Notes: a model not told the origin generated them from the letters alone. A DNA stretch of 60,050 nt from Ignavibacteria bacterium (GCA_947459425.1 CANHDJ010000002.1:1-60050), one strand, 5' to 3'; shown: positions 36,700 through 46,313, numbered from the stretch's first letter. Translations and numbers: made by a program.

Positions 36700-39237
36700 A
36701 TGAAGAAGAAAACACCTCAACCCGAAATTCCCCCAACACCACAACTCCCCGAAAGTGCCGCAATACCGCGTATTCTCTCGGTTTTGCCCTTGCGGGATGT
36801 GATTGTTTTTCCGCATATGATTTTTCCCGTCTTGATTGGGCGCGAGAATTCTATTCATGCGGTCTCGGAGGCACTCAAACGCGAAAAATATATTTTCCTT
36901 GCCGCGCAAAGCACCGAAGCCGATGATCCCAAACAAGATGATATTTATCAAGCCGGAACAATTGCTAAAATCATCCAACTTGTGCGATTGCCCAATAATT
37001 TGATTAAGATTTTGGTCGATGGTGTGATTCAAGCCCGTGTGGTGCGGTTTGTGAAATCGAAACAGTGCTTGGAGGCAGAAATAGAACCGATTGTAGTGGA
37101 TGCTGATGAAAGCACGATGGAATTTCAAGCAATGGTGCGCCATGCAGGGGATTTGTTTATGGAGTACATTCGCACCGGACGCGGTATTGCGCCGGAAGTC
37201 GGCACGGCGTTTACGAATATTCAAGATCCTGTCAGAAGGCTCTACTATGCGGCTGCCAACGTGGAAACGGAAGTCGAGACCAAGCAAAAAATCCTCGAAA
37301 AAACCACGCTCCGCGAACAATATTTCGAGCTTTTGGCAATGCTCACGGCGGAAATTGAGGTGCAAAAACTGGAGCAGGATATTGATGTCAAAGTCCAAGA
37401 ATCCATCCAAAAAACACAAAAGCGCTTTTTCATTCAAGAGCAGATACGCGCTTTGCAGCAAGAATTGGAAGACGACGACGGTGTGTTCCCCGAACTCACA
37501 AAACTCCGCGCCGACCTTGATGCCGCAAAACTCCCCGAAGCCGCATTAAAACACGCAAACGAGGAGTTTGACAAATTGAAAAAAACGCAAATTATGTCGC
37601 CGGAATACGGCGTTTTGCGCAATTACCTCGAACTTATCGCTGCGCTGCCGTGGAACGCCACAACGCCGGACAATCTCGACATCCTGCACGTCCGACAAAT
37701 CCTTGATGAAGACCACTTCGGCTTGGAAAAAATCAAAGAGCGCATTTTAGAATATATCGCCGTTCTCAATTTGGTCAAAGGTGTTCAAGGGCAGGTCTTG
37801 TGCTTGTCGGGACCTCCGGGAGTGGGTAAAACCTCGCTTGCACGGTCAATCGCTCGGGCGCTGGGGCGGAAATTTGTCCGAATGTCTTTGGGCGGTGTGC
37901 GCGATGAAGCGGAAATACGCGGGCATCGGCGGACGTACATTGGCTCAATGCCGGGGCGCATCATCCAAAGCATGAAGCGGGCTGGCACAATCAATCCCGT
38001 TATCTTGCTGGACGAAGTTGATAAAATGGTCACGGATTTTCGCGGCGACCCCTCGGCTGCGCTCTTGGAGGTGCTTGACCCTGAACAACATCACGCTTTT
38101 AACGATCATTATGTTGAGATTGACTATGATCTCTCGAAAGTCCTGTTTATCGCAACGGCAAACGTGAAGTACGACATACCCGCACCATTGCTTGATAGGA
38201 TGGAAATCATTGAACTTTCGAGTTATGTCGATTACGAAAAAGAACAGATTGCTCATAAACACTTGATTCCACGCCAGTTGGAGAAACACGGCATGGGTAA
38301 TTTCGCCGTCAACTTCAGCGAGGATGCGGTTCGAGAGCTTATTCGCGGTTATACCAAAGAAGCGGGCGTGAGAAATTTAGAGCGCCAACTTGCTTCGGTG
38401 ATTCGCAAAGTTGCAAAAACGATTGTCGTGGAAATAGCTCAAGAATCAAGGAATGGTAAGGCGGAAGGGGCTGCGGCACAACCGGAAAAAATCAAACGTC
38501 CGCGCAAGAACAAGGAACAGGAAAGCAAGGAGCCGGAAATCAAGGAACAAGCAAACAACGCCGAAGAAACCGTTCATCTCCAAGCCAGCGAAGCCATTCG
38601 TGCAAAAGAGCGCGTGATTACGGCGGAACTTGTGCATGAGTATCTGAAAGCACCCATCAATCGCAAACGCGAGAATGAAATTTCGGACAAAATCGGCGTG
38701 GTTACCGGGCTTGCGTGGACAAGCATGGGAGGCGATATTTTGCCTGTCGAAGTAACGATTATGCCCGGAAAAGACAAACTCACGCTCACGGGCAAACTCG
38801 GCGATGTGATGAAAGAATCCGCAATGGCGGCACTTTCTTACGTCCGCGCCAACACGGAAAAACTCGGCGTTCCGGCAGAATCGCTCACGGACAAAGAAAT
38901 CCACATCCACGTTCCCGAAGGCGCAATTCCCAAAGATGGTCCTTCGGCGGGTATTACAATGACGATGGCGCTTATTTCGGCAGCTTCAGGAAGGGCTGCG
39001 CGGGGCAATGTGGCTATGACGGGCGAAGTCACCTTGCGTGGAAACATCCTCGCTATTGGCGGGCTGAATGAAAAACTCCTTGCCGCAAAGCAGTCAGGAA
39101 TCACGACGGTTCTCATTCCCAAGCAAAACGAAGTGGACATTGCTGAAATGGATGCAAAGACGACCGATGGCTTGGAGATTGTTCCTGTGGCGCATATTAG
39201 CGAGGCACTGAAGTATGTTTTCCGCTCTGCGGAGTAG
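36700..39237 (+). CDS. lon: ATP-dependent protease Lon (LonA)
   Basis: 845 residues. N-terminal substrate-binding domain (about 25-230), AAA+ module with Walker A GPPGVGKT (Lys377) and ILLDEVDKM, and a C-terminal serine protease domain with catalytic Ser749 (KDGPSAGITM) and Lys792 (GLNEKLLAAK). Lon degrades damaged and short-lived regulatory proteins in the cytoplasm. A charged, Lys/Glu-rich insert of about 60 residues (roughly 588-650) sits between the AAA+ and protease modules and is longer than in E. coli Lon. The start follows the sirtuin stop by 37 bases. A clean terminator follows. Confidence 0.97.
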   Translation: MKKKTPQPEIPPTPQLPESAAIPRILSVLPLRDVIVFPHMIFPVLIGRENSIHAVSEALKREKYIFLAAQSTEADDPKQDDIYQAGTIAKIIQLVRLPNNLIKILVDGVIQARVVRFVKSKQCLEAEIEPIVVDADESTMEFQAMVRHAGDLFMEYIRTGRGIAPEVGTAFTNIQDPVRRLYYAAANVETEVETKQKILEKTTLREQYFELLAMLTAEIEVQKLEQDIDVKVQESIQKTQKRFFIQEQIRALQQELEDDDGVFPELTKLRADLDAAKLPEAALKHANEEFDKLKKTQIMSPEYGVLRNYLELIAALPWNATTPDNLDILHVRQILDEDHFGLEKIKERILEYIAVLNLVKGVQGQVLCLSGPPGVGKTSLARSIARALGRKFVRMSLGGVRDEAEIRGHRRTYIGSMPGRIIQSMKRAGTINPVILLDEVDKMVTDFRGDPSAALLEVLDPEQHHAFNDHYVEIDYDLSKVLFIATANVKYDIPAPLLDRMEIIELSSYVDYEKEQIAHKHLIPRQLEKHGMGNFAVNFSEDAVRELIRGYTKEAGVRNLERQLASVIRKVAKTIVVEIAQESRNGKAEGAAAQPEKIKRPRKNKEQESKEPEIKEQANNAEETVHLQASEAIRAKERVITAELVHEYLKAPINRKRENEISDKIGVVTGLAWTSMGGDILPVEVTIMPGKDKLTLTGKLGDVMKESAMAALSYVRANTEKLGVPAESLTDKEIHIHVPEGAIPKDGPSAGITMTMALISAASGRAARGNVAMTGEVTLRGNILAIGGLNEKLLAAKQSGITTVLIPKQNEVDIAEMDAKTTDGLEIVPVAHISEALKYVFRSAE

Positions 39238-39267
39238 ATTTTTTACCAAAGTACAAAACAAGCAAAC

Positions 39268-39308
39268 AAGGTGTAGTCCGCTTCAAGACGTGGACTACAC
39301 CTTTTTTT
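39268..39308 (+). terminator. Rho-independent terminator after lon
   Basis: A perfect 12-bp stem (39268-39279 with 39292-39303, AAGGTGTAGTCC) with a 12-base loop runs into seven T residues. It lies in the 75-base gap between the convergent lon and VWA-lipoprotein genes. The stem is nearly identical to those at 5724 and 28130. Confidence 0.92.
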
Positions 39309-39312
39309 GACC

Positions 39313-42300
39313 TCACCGCGCAATAATCGCAAATTCCGTCCGGCGATTTTTCTGGCGGTCTTCTTCGGTCTCATTTCCGGCGACGGGCTGCGAAAGCCCC
39401 AACCCTTTCGAGCGCAGACGCTCCGCCTTCACGCCCCGCTCCACGAGTGCCTGCACGACAGCCGCAGCGCGGAGTTCCGACAAGCGTTGGTTAAACTCAT
39501 CGCCGCCAATATTGTCGGTGTGTCCGCGTATTTCAATGCGGATGCGCGGCGCTCCCAAAAGCGCTCCGGCGATTGCATCCAGCATTGGTGCTGACTCGGG
39601 GCGCACATCCACTTTTTTATAGTCAAAATAAATCTTTGTGGTCGAAAAAACGGTGTTCAGCGTGTCGAACATATTAAACGGCGATTTGTCCAATTCAAAC
39701 GACGCAAGAAGATCTTTACCGCTTCGGCGCTTGCCATTGCGGTCATAACCGTTGGCATCAAACCCATTGCGGTCGTAGCCATTTTTGTTGAAACCATTCC
39801 GTGCAAAGCCGTTTCTGTCGAAGCCGTTGCGGTCATAACCATCTCTGTCAAACCCGCTTCCCGACTTGTGTTTGCCATTTTTATCGAAGCCGTTGCGGTT
39901 GAAACCGTTTTTATCGAACCCATTGCGGTCATAGCCGTCATCTCCAAAGGCGCTTCCTGACTTGTGCCGACCATTTTTATCAAAGCCATTGCGGTCGAAG
40001 CCGTTGCGGTCATAGCCGCTTATGTCAAAACCATTGCCATCAAAGGCGCTTCCCGACTTGTGTTTGCCGTTTTTATCGAAACCGTTACGATTGAATCCAT
40101 CTTTGTTGAAGCCATTTTTATCGTAACCATTGCGGTCAAAACCATTTTTATCGAAGCCATTGCGGTCATAACCATTACCATCAAACCCGCTTCCTGACTT
40201 GTATTTACCGTTTTTATCGAATCCATTACGGTCAAAGCCATTCTTGTCAAAACCATTGCTATTGAAGCCGTTTCGGTCAAAACCATCACCATTTAAGCCG
40301 TTTCTATTGCGACCATTGCCATCAAAGGCGCTTCCCGATCGGTGTTTTCCATTAGCATCGAAACCATTGCGGTCGTAACCGTTTTTATCGAAGCCATTGC
40401 GGTCGAAGCCATTGTTGTCAAAACCGCTCGCATTCCAGCCGTTTTTATCAAAGCCATTGCCATCAAAACCGCTCCCTGACTTGTGTTTGCCGCTACTGTC
40501 AAAGCCATTTTTGTCAAAACCATTTGCATCAAAGCCATTTTTATCGAAGCCGTTGCCGTCAAAGCGGCTTCCATTCTTGTTATTTCCGTTGCGGTCAAAG
40601 CCATTTTTGTCGAACCCATTTGCATCAAAGCCATTTTTATCGAATCCGTTGCCGTCAAAGCGGCTTCCGTTCTTATTGTTCCCATTGCGGTCAAAGCCGT
40701 TGCCATCAAAGCCATTGCGGTCGTAGCCGTTCTTATCAAACCCGTTACGGTCAAAGCCGTTTTTATCAAAACCATTGCGATCGTAGCCGTTGCGGTCAAA
40801 ACCATTCTTGTCAAAGCCGTTTTTATCGAAACCATTTTTATCAAAGCCATTGCGGTCAAAACCATTCTTGTCAAAACCATTTTTATCGAAACCATTTTTA
40901 TCGAAACCATTTTTATCAAAGCCGTCTTTATCGAAGCCATTTTTATCGAAACCGCTTGTGTTTAAGGCGTTTTTGTCCTTGCCATTTTTGTCTTTGCCGC
41001 CTTTATTAAACCCATTTTTATCGAAACCACTGCGGTCAAAGCCGTTTTTATCATAACCATCTTTATCAAAGCCTGTATCATCAAAGGCGCTTCCGTTCTT
41101 GTGTTTGCCGTTTTTGTCGAACCCCTTGCGGTTGCGCCCTTGCTTGTCGAAGCCGTTGGGGTCAAAACCGTCGCGGTCGTAGCCATCGCGGTCGTAGCCG
41201 TTAATATCAAAGCCGTCTTTATCGAAGCCATTCTCATCAAAGCCAAGATCGCCGTCGCCGCGTGTTCTCAGGGCAATTTTTACGGTAGTTTTTCCAGCAA
41301 ATGGCGTTGGTGAATAGGTAATTTTGTAGAAATTGCGAAGGCTCTCGTAAATATCCTTGAAAGCCGATTGAAACTCTTGTTTCGAGCGAATCTTGTAAAA
41401 CTTACCGCCCGTGTACTGCGCAAGCGCCGTCAGCGTTGAATCATTGACATAGCCAAAGCCAACGGGAAAAATACGCACGTTATTGGCACGGGCGTAGGCG
41501 TAGAGTTCGGCATCGGTGGTTTTAGAGGCGTTGTCCTCGCCGTCGGTGAAGACGACGAGCGCACGGGGCGTGTTGATATTGGTGGTTTTGAGTAAGTCCA
41601 CCGATTCTTTCATCGCGTCGTAAAGCGCGGTATAAAGTCCGTAGCCCTTGAGGTCGTTGTTGCGGAGCGCAGAGTCAAGCTGGCGGAGATCGGCGGTGAG
41701 TTTTCGCTCAACGGTGATTTTCTTATCAAATTTCGCAATAGCAATGCGGTCATTCGGGTATTTCATCTTGACAAACATCCGCGCTGCTTCCAGCAAATAC
41801 TGGACTGCACCTGCCATTGAGCCGCCGTGGTCGAGGGTGAGTGCGAGGGCGTAGGTGATAGAATCTTGGTCGCCATATTCACGCACGACGTAATCCTTGA
41901 CTTTGACAGTATCGCCACCGAGAATCTGCGTAATACCCGACCAATAGCGCTTATAGGAGCCTGCGCCTTTGTAGTAGGGGTCTGCCATGCCGGAAATAAA
42001 ATTTCCCGATGAGTCCAGAACACGAGCAAATACGCGGACTTCCTTTGGATAGTCTTCCGACTCAACTTTCCAAACGTCCAGCACCAAAGCATCGGGGTCG
42101 GCTTGGTCAATGGATTTTTTGCCCGTGATATAGATAGGGCGTTTCTCGGTGGAGTCATTCGCCGATTCAGCGCTGAGGGCAAATTCCCGTGTTCGAGAAC
42201 TCCCACAGGCGCTCAAAAAGAGGGTCGTACTGCAAAGAATAGCGAAAAGAAGCGAGAAAAGCAAGGCAGGAAGCGGCTTGCGCAACAAGGACGTTTTCAT
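39313..42300 (-). CDS. Lipoprotein with VWA domain, about 100 F/Y-D-x-N-G pentapeptides and C-terminal OmpA domain
   Basis: 995 residues. A lipoprotein signal ends in LSAC (Cys32). A von Willebrand A domain follows (about 145-325): DHGGSMAG (157-164, MIDAS with Gly159 for the usual first Ser), GLYTALYDA (221-229) and VVFTDGED. Residues about 353-861 are a near-perfect pentapeptide array of F/Y-D-K/R-N-G type (overlapping DxNGxD, like calcium-loop acidic patterns). The last 115 residues are an OmpA/MotB domain (IYFDYKKVDVR, IEIRGHTDNIGGDEFNQRLSELRA, NRRTEFAI) that should bind peptidoglycan. The layout suggests an outer-membrane lipoprotein whose VWA part is joined to the wall by a long repetitive stalk; this is inference. 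Confidence 0.9.
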   Translation of the reverse strand: MKTSLLRKPLPALLFSLLFAILCSTTLFLSACGSSRTREFALSAESANDSTEKRPIYITGKKSIDQADPDALVLDVWKVESEDYPKEVRVFARVLDSSGNFISGMADPYYKGAGSYKRYWSGITQILGGDTVKVKDYVVREYGDQDSITYALALTLDHGGSMAGAVQYLLEAARMFVKMKYPNDRIAIAKFDKKITVERKLTADLRQLDSALRNNDLKGYGLYTALYDAMKESVDLLKTTNINTPRALVVFTDGEDNASKTTDAELYAYARANNVRIFPVGFGYVNDSTLTALAQYTGGKFYKIRSKQEFQSAFKDIYESLRNFYKITYSPTPFAGKTTVKIALRTRGDGDLGFDENGFDKDGFDINGYDRDGYDRDGFDPNGFDKQGRNRKGFDKNGKHKNGSAFDDTGFDKDGYDKNGFDRSGFDKNGFNKGGKDKNGKDKNALNTSGFDKNGFDKDGFDKNGFDKNGFDKNGFDKNGFDRNGFDKNGFDKNGFDKNGFDRNGYDRNGFDKNGFDRNGFDKNGYDRNGFDGNGFDRNGNNKNGSRFDGNGFDKNGFDANGFDKNGFDRNGNNKNGSRFDGNGFDKNGFDANGFDKNGFDSSGKHKSGSGFDGNGFDKNGWNASGFDNNGFDRNGFDKNGYDRNGFDANGKHRSGSAFDGNGRNRNGLNGDGFDRNGFNSNGFDKNGFDRNGFDKNGKYKSGSGFDGNGYDRNGFDKNGFDRNGYDKNGFNKDGFNRNGFDKNGKHKSGSAFDGNGFDISGYDRNGFDRNGFDKNGRHKSGSAFGDDGYDRNGFDKNGFNRNGFDKNGKHKSGSGFDRDGYDRNGFDRNGFARNGFNKNGYDRNGFDANGYDRNGKRRSGKDLLASFELDKSPFNMFDTLNTVFSTTKIYFDYKKVDVRPESAPMLDAIAGALLGAPRIRIEIRGHTDNIGGDEFNQRLSELRAAAVVQALVERGVKAERLRSKGLGLSQPVAGNETEEDRQKNRRTEFAIIAR
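39718..41244 (-). repeat. 15-bp coding tandem repeat array (pentapeptide stalk)
   Basis: About 1.5 kb of imperfect 15-bp units encode F/Y-D-K/R-N-G. Every 32 or 47 residues a K-H-K-S-G-S-x linker inserts two extra residues, so the array is built of blocks of six or nine pentads plus two. Linkers start at residues 399, 541, 573, 605, 652, 699, 746, 778, 810 and 857. Such DNA is prone to length change by recombination or slippage. Confidence 0.95.
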
Positions 42301-42505
42301 GCAATAATGAAATCGTTAAACAAAAACCTACGAAATGCGGCGCAAAATATTCGATACTCGCTTCAAATGGATGGGGGAAGAAGAAAAATACTGCTACGAA
42401 TTTGCAAAATTTTTGTGAGTTCGCGGCAGAAATTTTTTGTTGACGGGCGTAGTGGTGTATTTATGGTGCTTTTTCTAGCGCTTATGGTGTTTTTTCTGCT
42501 CAAAT

Positions 42506-42537
42506 CTTGGAAGAAGAAAAAAAATCTCGTATATTTG
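42506..42537 (+). promoter_or_regulatory. Bacteroidota-type promoter for tRNA-Ser
   Basis: TATATTTG (42530-42537) is a full -7 match and CTTG (42506-42509) lies 20 bases upstream as a one-mismatch -33 box. The tRNA starts 32 bases beyond the -7 box. The -7 region TCGTATATTTG is the same as before rpsF. The rest of 42301-42505 shows nothing assignable. Confidence 0.55.
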
Positions 42538-42568
42538 GAGACCGCCCCGAAAAATATCGGCGCACGAG

Positions 42569-42650
42569 GGAAGGTTCGCATAATGGTATTGCAGCAGTCT
42601 TGAAAACTGCCGAGCGAAAGCTCATGAGAGTTCGAGTCCCTCACCTTCCG
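42569..42650 (+). tRNA. tRNA-Ser (TGA anticodon)
   Basis: 82 nt. The acceptor stem GGAAGGT pairs with ACCTTCC. The anticodon stem GCAGT/ACTGC closes loop CTTGAAA, giving anticodon TGA. A long variable arm (CGAGCGAAAGCTCATG) marks a class II tRNA, and the T loop GTTCGAGTC is canonical. The discriminator is G. CC then T follows, so no CCA is encoded. Confidence 0.95.
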
Positions 42651-42655
42651 CCTAA

Positions 42656-42693
42656 AACGGCTTGAAACCAAGTGTTTCAAGCCGTTTTTTTTT
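42656..42693 (+). terminator. Rho-independent terminator after tRNA-Ser
   Basis: A perfect 13-bp stem AACGGCTTGAAAC/GTTTCAAGCCGTT (42656-42668 with 42674-42686) with loop CAAGT runs into nine T residues, six bases past the tRNA end. Confidence 0.93.
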
Positions 42694-42940
42694 GTAACAA
42701 CTTTGGTAATATCGAAGAATTTGAGGCACGACCAAAGTATTGGGCGAATACGTCGCAAAGCAGGCGAATACTCTACTCCATGAAATCACCCTATGTCAGA
42801 AATAATTCTGGCGTGTCTTGGTTTTCTGTTGTTTTGGAGCGATATTGTGCCGATTTGGGTCAGTAAGGTTATGGACAATGAAAGATTAAAATATCATATT
42901 GCCTCAAAATACCAATGTTCTGACTTTTTGACCAACAGCA

Positions 42941-43871
42941 ATGGGAAAAATACGCATACCAATACTGAGCAGTGAGCAACAGAGCGTCTTAGAGGATGGC
43001 TATGGTCACGGCAAAAAGGCGAGTTTTCGCCGACGATATCAAATGATTCTTCTCAAAGCGCAAGGACGTACCTCTGAGGATGTCGGTAACATTCTTGGTG
43101 TATGTGCTGTTTCGGTCAATACATGGCTTGACCGTTGGGAAGCCGAAGGCATTGCCGGACTGAAGAACCGTCCTGGGCAGGGCAAGAATCCGATTTTTGA
43201 AGTCGCCGATGCGCTTATCCTGACCGAAGCGGTGAGAGGATAATCGGCAACAACTCAAATTGGCACGTATTGCAGCACAAGTCGCTCTGAAGAAGGAGTT
43301 TTCGCTCAAAACCCTCAAACGCTTCGTAAAAAAAACGACTGCCGATACAAAAGCCTCCGCAAACGCCCACGTTATGCGCCCGATGCAGAAGAATACGCTG
43401 GCAAAGCAGAGAGCCTTGCCACGTTGGAACACCGTGCCGAAGAAGGGGTCATTGACCTTTTCTATGGCGATGAGGCAAATGTTTCGGAGCGAGCAACCGT
43501 CCCATATGCTTGGTAGTTTACCGACGAGAAATAGACCGCATTTACGCCAACAACGCAGGGGGCTTCCGTGAGTTGTTTTGCCTTGGTCTCTCGTGATAAT
43601 CGTTCGCACATCGCCAGGACCGAAAAGCGCATTGATGCTGCCTTTATCTATGAGCAACTTGATATTTTATTTGCCGAAATATTCTCCGCATTGGAATATT
43701 GCCGAACATCTCTGGAAGCATCTCAAATACTTCTGGTTGCAGCCGCAGATCTACACTTCAAAACAACTCTTATTTTATAGCGTTTCTCTGGCGCTGGCTG
43801 CATTTGGAACACTCCTAACCATTGAATTTTCAAAATTCGGGGTACAAGTAGAATCATTTAGAACCGTTTAA
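42941..43871 (+). pseudogene. Decayed IS630-family transposase
   Basis: Homology is split over two frames. 42941-43243 carries the N-terminal HTH part (GRTSEDVGNILGVCAVSVNTW). A frame change near 43240 gives LARIAAQVALKKEFSLKTLKRFV, and another near 43335 returns to RPRYAPDAEEYAGKAESLATL and DLFYGDEANVSERATVPYAW with the first catalytic Asp. 43568-43660 gives SRDNRSHIARTEKRIDAAFI. The segment with the second Asp (usually near DNAPIH) is missing, and the next frame joins directly to FYLPKYSPHWNIAEHLWKHL with the third acidic residue. So at least three frameshifts and one internal deletion have occurred. No terminal repeats could be defined. Confidence 0.82.
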
Positions 43872-43985
43872 CAGCATTTTAATTCTCCTTTAATTTTCTA
43901 CAAGATATTTTTATTTTGCTCTCGAAGCATTCACGCTTATCACCATTGAGCCTTTCTCTTCACGCCACAATTTTATGGAGCCGTT

Positions 43986-46313
43986 ATGTTGAAGTTTTTT
44001 GCACATTTGCGCACCTCGGTAAAAATTGCCATCGCATTTACTGTCATTTTAGGAGTAATGCTGCTTGTCGGGGCATATTCCGTCAGCAAAAGTATCCAAG
44101 GCAAAGCAAGTGTTCACGCCATGTACGAAAATAATCTTGTGCCAATCAATCTGCTTTCTGACATTGCCGAAAACTCGCTGCTTATTCGGGTGCATATCCG
44201 CAATATTTTGCTGGCAGACGTTGGCTCAAGCGAGGCACAGAGCTATATTGCAACAATACAGGATTTGACTGCCAAAGATAATGCGCTTATCGAAGAATAC
44301 AAGCAGCGTATTTCCAGCCCCGAAGAGCAGCGACTGTATGAGCAGATGATGGCAAGTTTGCAAGAACTGCGGCAGGTGCGCACCGAATTTCTGCAAACGG
44401 CACTCACAAGCCGAGAAGGAGCGATGAACATTCTCCGAAGCAGCCTCAAAGAAAAAAATGAACGTTTGGAACGCACCATCAATGCCCTTATTACCGAAAA
44501 CCGCCGACAAGCGGAAGAAACGAAAACGACAATAGAATCAGCAATGAACCTTTCGACGATAGTGAATGTGGGCGGTTTGGGGCTTGCGGTTTTGACGGCA
44601 TTGGTATTTGGCTTCTTGCTCATGCGAACAGTAAATACGCCGCTTGTACGGCTGACCAAAGCCGCCGAAGAGAAAAATTTTCAAACCGCAGCAATAACAA
44701 GTCTCGCTTCGCTGCCGGAGGAAATCGGACATTTAGCAAATGCTTTGCAAATAATGTCGGCATCGGTCGCGCAGGGTCTTCGCCTCAAGCAAGCAATGGA
44801 GAGCCTTTTAAGCGAAACAACCTTTGAAAAAAGTCTGGATGTGCTGACAGACAAAGCACAAAGTGTGATGCAGACACGCTTTGCAGCACTGGCAATGTTT
44901 GATGACGCAGGCAAAATTGAGACGTTTTTGAATCGTGGTTTTTCGGAGGAAGAAATTCGGCTCATCGGTCATCATCCCGTCGGGAAAGGTCATTTGGGCG
45001 ATGTGCATAAAGTGCAAGGAACGATGCGCACCGCAGATCTGACGAAACATCAGCATTCTGGCGGTTTTTCCGCCGGGCATCCACCCATGAAAACGCTGCT
45101 TGCCGTGCCGATTCTTGCCGGAACAATCTCGTTTGGCAATCTTTATGTCTCGGAAAAACAGGATGGTACGACCTTTACGGAGCAGGATGAAGAATCGCTT
45201 CAAACCTTAGCAAACCTTGCCGCAAAGATTATCGCAGCCCGCAAAGGTGAAGAAATTGTGCGTCAGCAAAGCGAGTATTTGAGCAAAAGTGTGAAAAATA
45301 TTTTGGCAGAAATTGAGCATTTCGCTCAAGGCGATTTGACCATCAGCCTCAGCACCGACCGAAACGATGATATTGCGCGGCTTTGCGAGGGAATCAACCG
45401 CGCTGTGGTGAATTTTCGGAATTTGGTTGTGCAGGTGCAAAACTCCATGGAGCAAAACACTCGTGCCGCATCGGAAATCAGCACGGCAACGAGCGAAATG
45501 GCATCCACCACCGAGCAGGAAGCCGCACAAACCGCACAAATGGCTGTGTCTATGGAAGAAATGGCACGGACGATTGCCGAGAATGCCCGTCTTACCTCGC
45601 GCACGGCACAGCTTACGCAATCAAGCGGGCGCAGCGCCGAAGAAGGCGGAAGAATCGTCGTCGAAACATTGCAAAGAATGTCGGCAATTTCGGAAATGGT
45701 CAATACAACGGCAACAACCGTACAGCGTTTGGGCGATGCAAGTTCGGAAATCGGAGAAATTATTTCGGTGATTGATGAAATTGCCGATCAGACCAATTTG
45801 CTTGCGCTGAATGCCGCGATTGAAGCCGCCCGCGCAGGAGAATCGGGGAAAGGCTTTGCCGTTGTTGCCGATGAAGTCCGCAAACTCGCCGAGCGCACCA
45901 CACAAGCCACCAAGAAAATCGCCCAAACAATTACGCAGATTCAACGCGAAACCACAACCGCCGTCGAACAAATGCAACAAGGCAGAAACGAGATGCAGCG
46001 CGGTATCACGCTTGCCGGAGACGCACAAAAAGCTCTTTCGACGATTGTGGATGCGGGAAAAGAAGTCGCCACAATGGTTGCCGAAGCCGCCAGTGCCGCA
46101 CAGCAGCAAACGACGACCTCCAACGAAATTGCACAAAGTGTGGATATGATGTCATCGGTGATACAACAGTCTGCCTCCGGCATAGCGCAGATAGCGCGTA
46201 CTGCCGAGCATTTGGACGGCATGACAAGGCAGATGCAGCAACTTATTCAAACATTCCATGTGGGCGAGAATCAAGATTTGAGGCTGTCTTCAGGACACCA
46301 ACGACTGAAATAA
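43986..46313 (+). CDS. Methyl-accepting chemotaxis transducer with periplasmic four-helix domain and cytoplasmic GAF domain
   Basis: 775 residues. Membrane helix 1 (about 14-34), a four-helix-bundle ligand domain (about 35-185), membrane helix 2 (about 192-214), a short linker, a GAF domain (about 265-420, with [18 protein letters not shown]), a HAMP-like segment (about 440-490) and the MCP signalling domain with the hairpin tip [20 protein letters not shown], then [23 protein letters not shown] inside a transmembrane MCP is less common and suggests a second, cytoplasmic signal. No che genes are near. The gene follows the IS630 remnant. Confidence 0.93.
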   Translation: MLKFFAHLRTSVKIAIAFTVILGVMLLVGAYSVSKSIQGKASVHAMYENNLVPINLLSDIAENSLLIRVHIRNILLADVGSSEAQSYIATIQDLTAKDNALIEEYKQRISSPEEQRLYEQMMASLQELRQVRTEFLQTALTSREGAMNILRSSLKEKNERLERTINALITENRRQAEETKTTIESAMNLSTIVNVGGLGLAVLTALVFGFLLMRTVNTPLVRLTKAAEEKNFQTAAITSLASLPEEIGHLANALQIMSASVAQGLRLKQAMESLLSETTFEKSLDVLTDKAQSVMQTRFAALAMFDDAGKIETFLNRGFSEEEIRLIGHHPVGKGHLGDVHKVQGTMRTADLTKHQHSGGFSAGHPPMKTLLAVPILAGTISFGNLYVSEKQDGTTFTEQDEESLQTLANLAAKIIAARKGEEIVRQQSEYLSKSVKNILAEIEHFAQGDLTISLSTDRNDDIARLCEGINRAVVNFRNLVVQVQNSMEQNTRAASEISTATSEMASTTEQEAAQTAQMAVSMEEMARTIAENARLTSRTAQLTQSSGRSAEEGGRIVVETLQRMSAISEMVNTTATTVQRLGDASSEIGEIISVIDEIADQTNLLALNAAIEAARAGESGKGFAVVADEVRKLAERTTQATKKIAQTITQIQRETTTAVEQMQQGRNEMQRGITLAGDAQKALSTIVDAGKEVATMVAEAASAAQQQTTTSNEIAQSVDMMSSVIQQSASGIAQIARTAEHLDGMTRQMQQLIQTFHVGENQDLRLSSGHQRLK

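Noticed and set aside
40397-41056. Several open frames on the plus strand opposite the pentapeptide array, with repeats such as S-K-P-F-L
   Set aside because: They arise because the 15-bp repeat lacks stops in the opposite frames. The minus-strand gene with signal, VWA and OmpA domains explains the region.
39718-41244. CRISPR-like look of a regular repeat array
   Set aside because: The repeats are 15 bp, coding, without unique spacers, and no cas gene is near.
42793-42975. 60-codon frame with a hydrophobic N-terminus between tRNA-Ser and the IS630 remnant
   Set aside because: It overlaps the transposase start, shows no family and is too short to trust.
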